The notes below the pieces were generated by a model, which was not told where the DNA came from, ran no database searches, and saw only the letters and a list, made by a program, of their open reading frames with translations. The position numbers were made by a program, and so were the translations under genes. A DNA stretch of 35,159 nucleotides from Puniceicoccales bacterium. GTDB lineage: Bacteria; Verrucomicrobiota; Verrucomicrobiia; Opitutales; JAIRLG01. The stretch covers positions 1 to 35,159 of the forward strand of contig JAITIW010000031.1 in the NCBI GenBank assembly GCA_031279255.1, written 5' to 3'. Positions within the stretch are counted from its first letter, which is position 1. The number at the start of each line of letters is the position of its first letter. Below, piece after piece: positions 30,310 to 35,159 of the stretch.

Positions 30310-30507
30310 ATGTCCGAAACAGAAGAGATTCAAAAATCATCGCGGTCGCCGATGGATTTTACCTGGAAAGATGCCGAATTGCTATCGCGCTATGTCACGG
30401 GAACGGGGAAAATACTCCCTCGCAAATATACGCGCCTCAGTGCTCGTCAGCAACGACACATTACGCGGATGATCAAGCGATCGCGCAACATGCTGCTCAT
30501 GAAATGA
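30310..30507 (+). CDS. rpsR: 30S ribosomal protein bS18
   Basis: A small-subunit ribosomal protein of 65 aa, near the usual 70-80. The family core is visible as FTWKDAELLSRYVTGTGKIL, PRKYTRLSARQQRHITRMIK and RSRNMLLMK. It normally sits with rpsF and ssb; here it stands alone in front of the sua5-type gene, whose GTG start is only 1 nt after its stop, so they are almost certainly co-transcribed. There is no ribosome site of note before the ATG. Confidence 0.95.
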   Translation: MSETEEIQKSSRSPMDFTWKDAELLSRYVTGTGKILPRKYTRLSARQQRHITRMIKRSRNMLLMK

Positions 30508-30508
30508 T

Positions 30509-31540
30509 GTGTCCCCTACTTCCATAAAAACCTCCATCCTTCCACCCACAGTCGAGAACTTAGATCTCATTGCGACATGGCTCCGCGAGGGTAATGTCGC
30601 GGCTATCCCGACGGAAACTGTTTACGGACTTGCGGCTAATGCGCTCGATATAGCAGCTGTTCGGCAGATCTTTGCGATAAAAAATCGTCCCTTTTACGAC
30701 CCTCTCATCGTACACGTCCCCGATGCGGAAACACTTTTTCAATGGACAGAAATCGATGAAGAACTTCGCAAAACCGTACATTCTTTGCTAGAAGCATTTT
30801 CGCCGGGCCCGCTCACCTACGTCCTGCCTAAAAAATCTTGGGTTCCGGATATTGTGACATCGGGCCACGCAACGGTGGCACTCCGCATACCTCGACATCC
30901 TGTATTTCAGGAAATTTTATGCCGTTCCGGGTGCGCCATTGCAGCCCCAAGTGCCAATCCCTTTGGCTACATCAGCCCCACTTCCGCATCCCATGTATTT
31001 CAATCTTTGGGAGGGAAATTGCGCTACATTCTCGACGGAGGTGACTGTGAAATTGGCTTAGAATCTACTATTATTGATATTTCTCACGAGCATATACGGA
31101 TTTTGCGACCCGGAAAAATCACCGGAGAAGCCATTCAAGCCGTATGGCCGAAGAAAATTTTTTTGGAGAATTATAGCTCAAAAAATCAGGATAATTTTCG
31201 TCCACCATTGACTCCAGGGATGCTTCAGCGGCATTACAGTCCCCGAACTCCGTTATATCTTTTTTCCCAAAAAAGTGAATTACCACTTGCTATGGAAAGA
31301 AACGTCGCTAGGGTTCTCCTGTCTCAAGAAGGTCATCAAGGTTTTCGCGAGAATGATTTTTTTCTGAGCCGTGATGGGAATCTGGCCCTTGTGGCCAAGC
31401 GTCTTTTCGCCCTGTTGCGAGAATTAGATGATTCTCATGCTTATAAAAAAATCTACTGCCAATGTCCACCATTGGATGGATTGGGAGCAGCGATCGCAGA
31501 TAGATTGAGGCGTGCAGCGGCATCTTCTGACGGTGGATGA
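30509..31540 (+). CDS. L-threonylcarbamoyladenylate synthase, Sua5 type
   Basis: Makes threonylcarbamoyl-AMP for the t6A modification of ANN-decoding tRNAs. The 343 aa length and two domains mark the Sua5 rather than the short TsaC type. The YrdC domain covers about residues 15-200: VAAIPTETVYGLAANA, IKNRPFYDPLIVHV, FSPGPLTYVL, VALRIPRHP, APSANPFGYISPT and STIIDI. A linker with LTPGMLQRHYSPRTPLYLF is the typical bridge to the C-terminal Sua5 domain (about 240-343). The start is a GTG immediately after rpsR. Confidence 0.95.
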   Translation: MSPTSIKTSILPPTVENLDLIATWLREGNVAAIPTETVYGLAANALDIAAVRQIFAIKNRPFYDPLIVHVPDAETLFQWTEIDEELRKTVHSLLEAFSPGPLTYVLPKKSWVPDIVTSGHATVALRIPRHPVFQEILCRSGCAIAAPSANPFGYISPTSASHVFQSLGGKLRYILDGGDCEIGLESTIIDISHEHIRILRPGKITGEAIQAVWPKKIFLENYSSKNQDNFRPPLTPGMLQRHYSPRTPLYLFSQKSELPLAMERNVARVLLSQEGHQGFRENDFFLSRDGNLALVAKRLFALLRELDDSHAYKKIYCQCPPLDGLGAAIADRLRRAAASSDGG

Positions 31541-31594
31541 TGAGATATATAAGTTTAGGAATATTGCTAGTGATGAAATTTTTTTAAAAAATAT

Positions 31595-32962
31595 ATGTAT
31601 TTTACAGACCTAGGTCGTAAGAAGGAAATCGGAGCCCATTGTGCTTCTATCAAAATAGAGTCTTTTCACATTCTCGTGGATTGCGGCATGGATCCCGGAA
31701 CTATCGGGACGGAATCTCTCCCTCAACTCCATTACTTAGATTCTACTCCTTTAGACCTCATTATCATCACCCATTGCCATCTCGACCATATCGGTGCCCT
31801 ACCCGTTCTCATGCGCCGGCAGCCGCAGGCGAGAATTTTGCTCTCCGTACCATCGCAATCATTGCTCTTTCCCATGCTGGAGAATTCGTACCATGTCATG
31901 AAACGGCAGCGAGAGGAATCTGGGATTAAAGAATATCCTCTTTATTCCAAAGAAGAGATCGAATCACTTCGCGAGCATCTTTGCTCCATGCCACTGGACA
32001 CGACGCGGATTTTCCAAAACCAAAATGATGAAATCGAGATAAGATTCGTCGCAGCTGGACATATTCCTGGAGCGGCCAGTGTTTTGCTGCAGCATAAGCA
32101 TCGAAAAATATTTTTTTCCGGAGATGTTCTCTTTCGCGATCAGTACATCTTAAAAGGAGCTCGTTGGTCGAAAGCGCATGTGGATACATTGGTCATGGAA
32201 ACGACACGTGGCCTCTCTGAGCGCCCTAAGGATCAGACGGCTCAGACAGAGACGATACGCCTTATAGAGGCCATTAATGCAACGCTTCAACAAGGTGGCT
32301 CTATCCTCATTCCCAGTTTTGCCTTAGGACGTATGCAGGAAATCCTCATGATTCTCCACGATGCCCGTATGAAAAAGCAAATCCCATCCGATACCCCTAT
32401 CTTCGCCTCCGGTTTAGGCCTATCGCTGACAGAACCTCTGGATCAGCTGTCAGCTAAAAACCGTGAGCTCATCTTTAAACAACATATTATCGATGACCTC
32501 AAGGTACGGTCGATCCAGCAATCGCCGTACCTAAAGCCGGGACAAAATCCATCTAAACCCAGCATCTTTGTCGTCAGCAGTGGCATGATGTCGGAAAATA
32601 CACCATCTTATAACGTGGCGGCCGCTCTCCTGGAGCACCCACAGCACGGCATATTTTTCGTTGGCTTCTGTGCCGATGATACGCCGGGCAAAAAGCTCCT
32701 TGATACACCTTTCGGCGAATTATTTTCCTTTGATACGTTGCGTCACAGAGCTCCTGTCCGTGCGAGGATTGAACATTTTGATCTCAGTGGGCATGCCGAC
32801 CGTGAAGAATTGCTACAAATGGCGCTGCAGATGGATCCACGAGTCATTATTCTAGATCACGGTGATGGCGAAGCTAGACAATGGTTTGTGGACAATTTTG
32901 CCGAACTTGCCCCTCATATTCAAATTCTGAACCCAGAAGTAGGTATCGAATATTCCATTTAA
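31595..32962 (+). CDS. Beta-CASP metallo-beta-lactamase RNase-type protein
   Basis: A 455 aa metal-dependent nuclease of the CPSF73/YSH1-like beta-CASP group. The metallo-beta-lactamase motifs are THCHLDHIGALP (about residues 58-69), GHIPGAASVLL and FFSGDV. The beta-CASP region has IPSFALGRMQEIL and FVVSSGMMSE. The closing motifs are HFDLSGHADREEL and ILDHGDGEA. Such enzymes process or degrade RNA; whether this one has endo- or 5'-exonuclease activity cannot be judged. It follows sua5 by 54 nt on the same strand. Confidence 0.9.
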   Translation: MYFTDLGRKKEIGAHCASIKIESFHILVDCGMDPGTIGTESLPQLHYLDSTPLDLIIITHCHLDHIGALPVLMRRQPQARILLSVPSQSLLFPMLENSYHVMKRQREESGIKEYPLYSKEEIESLREHLCSMPLDTTRIFQNQNDEIEIRFVAAGHIPGAASVLLQHKHRKIFFSGDVLFRDQYILKGARWSKAHVDTLVMETTRGLSERPKDQTAQTETIRLIEAINATLQQGGSILIPSFALGRMQEILMILHDARMKKQIPSDTPIFASGLGLSLTEPLDQLSAKNRELIFKQHIIDDLKVRSIQQSPYLKPGQNPSKPSIFVVSSGMMSENTPSYNVAAALLEHPQHGIFFVGFCADDTPGKKLLDTPFGELFSFDTLRHRAPVRARIEHFDLSGHADREELLQMALQMDPRVIILDHGDGEARQWFVDNFAELAPHIQILNPEVGIEYSI

Positions 32963-33258
32963 GATTTCAAGTCAGAAATTATTTTGATGGAACAGGTCGA
33001 AGCGGGATCAACGGATGTGTAGTAAAGATATTCAGCTACAAATCGCCACAAAAAAGATTGCGAAGTGTATAACTTCAAAAGATGGGAACAGAAAGATTGG
33101 GCAGAAATTCGTTTCATACGGCAACGACAGTACTTAAGCAGATTATTTCATAAATTTCTTGAAAGCTGAAAGAACAGAACAGATGATAAAATTATCGCTG
33201 TTGCATAGAACTGATCTTACGATTAAGGTTCACTGTAATGATTTTTGCAGCTTTATTA
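32963..33258. other. Intergenic stretch, nothing recognised
   Basis: 296 bp between the beta-CASP gene and MITE copy 2. It has no credible gene on either strand and no clear hairpin. It may be old mobile-element debris, but I cannot support that. Confidence 0.4.
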
Positions 33259-33404
33259 ACGGGCGTCGTCAAAATCAGGCAGTAACCTTTCCACCTTATT
33301 CCATAATTCACCGGATATATCATGTTTTCTATGTGTCCTTTTTTCATTCCCTCTTTCTTCTTCTCTTTTCCCTTTTTCAACCTTTTATTTGACGACACAC
33401 CATC
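33259..33404 (-). mobile_element. MITE of an IS5-type element, copy 2
   Basis: A 146-bp element read on the minus strand: left end GATGGTGTGTCGTCAAAT, right end the complement of ACGGGCGTCGTCAAAATC, with TA on both outer flanks. Inside, RTHRKHDISGELWNKVERLL then PDFDDAR and a stop align residue for residue with copy 1. The same start, the same internal junction and the same end indicate that the short form itself moved. Flanks differ (CTAG one side, TTAA the other), so only TA can be the duplication. Confidence 0.72.
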
Positions 33405-33441
33405 TAGCGCTACTTTTGAGCAACGGCGATAACGGAGCGGC

Positions 33442-33552
33442 GGCTTTACCGCCTTTGAGCCCTTTAGGGCTCTCGCCCGCTACGCGGGCTGCGATAAGGA
33501 AAAATGAAAGCCTCCGCTTTGCATTTTTTCTTATCGCAAAGGCGGTAAAGCC
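33442..33552 (+). repeat. Cloverleaf palindromic repeat, copy D
   Basis: A 111-bp copy with a 16-bp outer stem, GGCTTTACCGCCTTTG/CAAAGGCGGTAAAGCC, the longest of the four. Hairpins GAGCCC-TTTA-GGGCTC and GCCCGC-TAC-GCGGGC are as in copy B. The third arm runs TGCGATAAG...CTTATCGCA with an inner AAAGC-CTCC-GCTTT tip and one bulge. It begins 37 bp after MITE copy 2. Confidence 0.9.
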
Positions 33553-33857
33553 AACAGATACTCCCAAGCTCAAAAAAATCTCCTCACGTCACATCTGAAT
33601 AAACTGTCTTACAGACTACTCCAACAAAAGCCAAACCCAAGCATGGGTCCTATTTTACCCTAAAAAAATAGATTTACTTGGATGATTTATTGCATAAGTT
33701 TGGTTTCTTCAAGTTGAGGCTAGTGGACTTTCAGGTGGGACTTAAAATAGAAAAAACTTACGGCTCACAAAAAAATTTTCGATAGCTACCAACTTTGCTA
33801 AAACACTGTCCCTTTTTAACTTGAAGTTGAGCCATATAACTGCCACCCCATTTGCTG
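33553..33857. other. Intergenic stretch before tRNA-Glu
   Basis: About 300 bp of A/T-rich sequence with no credible gene. Apart from the tRNA promoter at its right end I see nothing to name. Confidence 0.4.
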
Positions 33858-33885
33858 TTGACAGCTCCCATTTCCCCCGTGAGAT
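33858..33885 (+). promoter_or_regulatory. Promoter candidate of tRNA-Glu
   Basis: A perfect TTGACA at 33858-33863 inside CTGTTGACAG, the same decamer as before the CAT tRNA. The -10 is poor (TGAGAT about 16 nt later). It ends about 16 nt before the tRNA. Confidence 0.45.
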
Positions 33886-33900
33886 GAACGGGCTTCTACG

Positions 33901-33975
33901 GCCCTTATCGTCTAGCGGCTAGGACGCCGGATTCTCATTCCGGAAACCGGGGTTCAATTCCCCGTAGGGGTGCCA
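33901..33975 (+). tRNA. tRNA-Glu (anticodon CTC)
   Basis: A 75-nt tRNA with TCGTCTAGCGGCTAGGA D-region typical of tRNA-Glu, anticodon loop TTCTCAT between CCGGA and TCCGG, T-arm CGGGG/CCCCG and encoded CCA. The acceptor GCCCTTA/TAGGGGT holds two G-T pairs, including at 1-72. It decodes GAG. Confidence 0.94.
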
Positions 33976-34087
33976 TTAAAGAGAGCATAAGATATATGCG
34001 ATCATCGATCGAATCGCTTTTCCGGTATTTTGAAGCTTGAGAAAGGACATCTATACCTTTAGCGTATGAGAGTGGATACTTTTTTTT

Positions 34088-34717
34088 ATGGAGCGGCATA
34101 AATTATTCATCATCTCAGGCCCATCTTGCGTGGGGAAAACGACTTTAGTGACGAGATTTATCCAGCACCATCCAGAATATCCCTTGCGCCGTATCGTGAC
34201 ATGTACGACACGTCCACCGAGATCTCATGAAATCGATGGCCGTGATTACCATTTCCTCCGAAAGGAGGATTTTGAGAAAGAGATCCAATTGGGATCATTT
34301 TTAGAATTCACGCAGGTTTACGGCGATCATTTTTATGGCACACTGATTCGATCCGTTGCTTCTACTGCGCCCATAGAACACCTCCTGTTGATAGTAGATG
34401 TCCATGGCACTCATATACTTCTTCAGTCCATTCCTGAGTATTTTCCATTTTTACAGGGTCATTGCGTTTCCCTTTTTCTCAAACCCAGAGACCTCGAAAC
34501 GCTGAAGCAACGCTTTAAAGAACGACAGGAACCACCGGATGAAATCGCACGTCGTATGGAAGCTATTTCGACAGAAATTCGTTACGCCGAGCGCTATCAC
34601 TACATTATCCCCAGCGGGACGATAGAAGAAGATGAGGATGCTCTCGACAGCATCTATCGAAAAGAAACAAAAAATATATGCGCATCACCGGAGGAAAAGC
34701 TAGAGGAATCTCATTAA
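34088..34717 (+). CDS. gmk: Guanylate kinase
   Basis: Phosphorylates GMP to GDP with ATP. The 209 aa length is typical. The P-loop is GPSCVGKT (11-18); the usual GPSGxGKS/T has Gly where Cys14 stands, but the Walker A Gly, Lys and Thr are kept. The GMP-binding region has TCTTRPPRSHEIDGRDYHFL and GSFLEFTQVYGDHFYGT, both family hallmarks. FKERQEPPDEIARRM matches the lid region. The 3' end overlaps the rsmD start by 40 nt, in a different frame. Confidence 0.95.
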   Translation: MERHKLFIISGPSCVGKTTLVTRFIQHHPEYPLRRIVTCTTRPPRSHEIDGRDYHFLRKEDFEKEIQLGSFLEFTQVYGDHFYGTLIRSVASTAPIEHLLLIVDVHGTHILLQSIPEYFPFLQGHCVSLFLKPRDLETLKQRFKERQEPPDEIARRMEAISTEIRYAERYHYIIPSGTIEEDEDALDSIYRKETKNICASPEEKLEESH

Positions 34718-35159
34718 TTTCTACGCAGGATAAACTATTGCGCCCGGCGACAGATTACCTACGAAAAGCACTTTTCTCCTCGCTGGCAGCGTGGATGAAG
34801 GACAAAATATTTCTCGATCTCTTTTCCGGAACAGGTTCCTATGGCTTGGAAGCTTTGAGCCATGGTGCTCAATCTGGCGTATTTGTCGAAAAAAATAGAG
34901 AGCTTGTCGACATACTTCGCATGAATATAGCATCCGTCACCAAAAGCTTGGGAAAGCAAGCTACGCTCTGCAAAATCATTCACCAAAGTGTATGGAATTT
35001 CAAATTATCGGAAGAATGGAAGTTCGATGTGATTTTTCTCGATCCGCCATTTTCCTTATCGCGCACCAAAGCAGAGGTATTGTTGTCTCACGCACTTTCT
35101 TTTCTTCGACAAGGTGATGGTAAAATCTGTTTCGAGCTTCCGGCTGATTTTAAAGCGCC
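34678..35159 (+). CDS. rsmD: 16S rRNA (guanine966-N2)-methyltransferase (partial)
   Basis: SAM-dependent methyltransferase acting on G966 of 16S rRNA. The start MRITGGKARGISL and LRPATDYLRKALFSSL match the RsmD N-terminus. FLDLFSGTGSYGLEALSHGA is the SAM-binding motif, VFVEKN follows, and the catalytic loop is IFLDPPF. The window ends after about 160 residues, shortly before the expected end at about 185. The ATG overlaps the end of gmk by 40 nt; no later ATG would keep the MRIxxGKxRG motif, so the overlap appears real. Confidence 0.93.
   Translation, partial: MRITGGKARGISLISTQDKLLRPATDYLRKALFSSLAAWMKDKIFLDLFSGTGSYGLEALSHGAQSGVFVEKNRELVDILRMNIASVTKSLGKQATLCKIIHQSVWNFKLSEEWKFDVIFLDPPFSLSRTKAEVLLSHALSFLRQGDGKICFELPADFKA

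Noticed and set aside
33385-33598. Overlapping frames on both strands over cloverleaf copy D
   Set aside because: The near-palindromic repeat gives similar peptides on both strands; there are no start signals and no family resemblance.
34088-34717. Cys14 in the guanylate kinase P-loop as a disabling change
   Set aside because: The position is one of the variable x residues of Walker A (GxxxxGKT), so activity need not be affected.

Overview
The window reads as a chromosomal segment of a Gram-negative bacterium of the PVC group. The most likely placement is Verrucomicrobiota (Opitutae/Puniceicoccales-like), with a host-associated lifestyle. This is an inference from gene content: a CesT-type type III secretion chaperone at the left edge, a secreted OTU-type cysteine protease, two tandem secreted proteins of unknown family, a glycine-rich RRM protein, a SecG with a long acidic tail, and many decaying mobile-element relics. 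Base composition is moderate and gene density is high except in three relic-rich patches.

Layout. 1-755 (minus): type III secretion chaperone and the start of its downstream neighbour, cut by the window edge. 956-3468: RRM protein, MarC-like membrane protein and dxr (minus). 3570-9681 (plus): tig, clpP, dus and an AddB-like nuclease. 9724-11683: dapB and sufS. 11836-13669: mraZ operator, mraZ, rsmH and an ftsL-like gene, after which the division cluster stops. 13728-16420 (minus): psd, DJ-1-like protein and OTU protease, apparently one transcription unit. 16511-20139 (plus): complex I antiporter-like membrane protein, rluD-like pseudouridine synthase and nth. 20479-21906: CrtI-like FAD oxidoreductase. 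22392-24328 (minus): the tandem secreted paralogues, each with its own promoter and terminator. 24438-26200: tRNA-Ser(CGA), an IS5-type transposase relic, an orphan RelE-like toxin, a cloverleaf repeat, a truncated tRNA-Pro and a frameshifted Panacea/SocA antitoxin pseudogene. 26349-28741 (minus): secG, LolA-like and ppx/gppA. 28921-30146: tRNA-Met/Ile2, IS200/IS605 relic, MITE, cloverleaf repeat and tRNA-Ser(TGA). 30310-32962: rpsR, tsaC/sua5 and a beta-CASP nuclease. 33259-33975: second MITE, cloverleaf repeat and tRNA-Glu. 34088-35159: gmk and rsmD (cut by the window edge).

How it fits together. Most genes are core housekeeping: proteostasis (tig, clpP), cell wall and division (dapB, mraZ, rsmH, ftsL), isoprenoids (dxr), Fe-S biogenesis (sufS), RNA modification (dus, rluD, sua5, rsmD), phospholipid synthesis (psd), DNA repair (nth, AddB-like) and secretion (secG, LolA-like). 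The accessory layer suggests host interaction (T3SS chaperone, OTU protease, twin secreted proteins) and past mobile-element traffic.

The most unusual element is a roughly 100-110 bp repeat present four times. Its ends and three internal hairpins can fold into a four-arm cloverleaf. Two hairpins are nearly constant, while the outer stem tip and the third arm change sequence between copies yet stay largely self-complementary. I do not recognise it as a described family.
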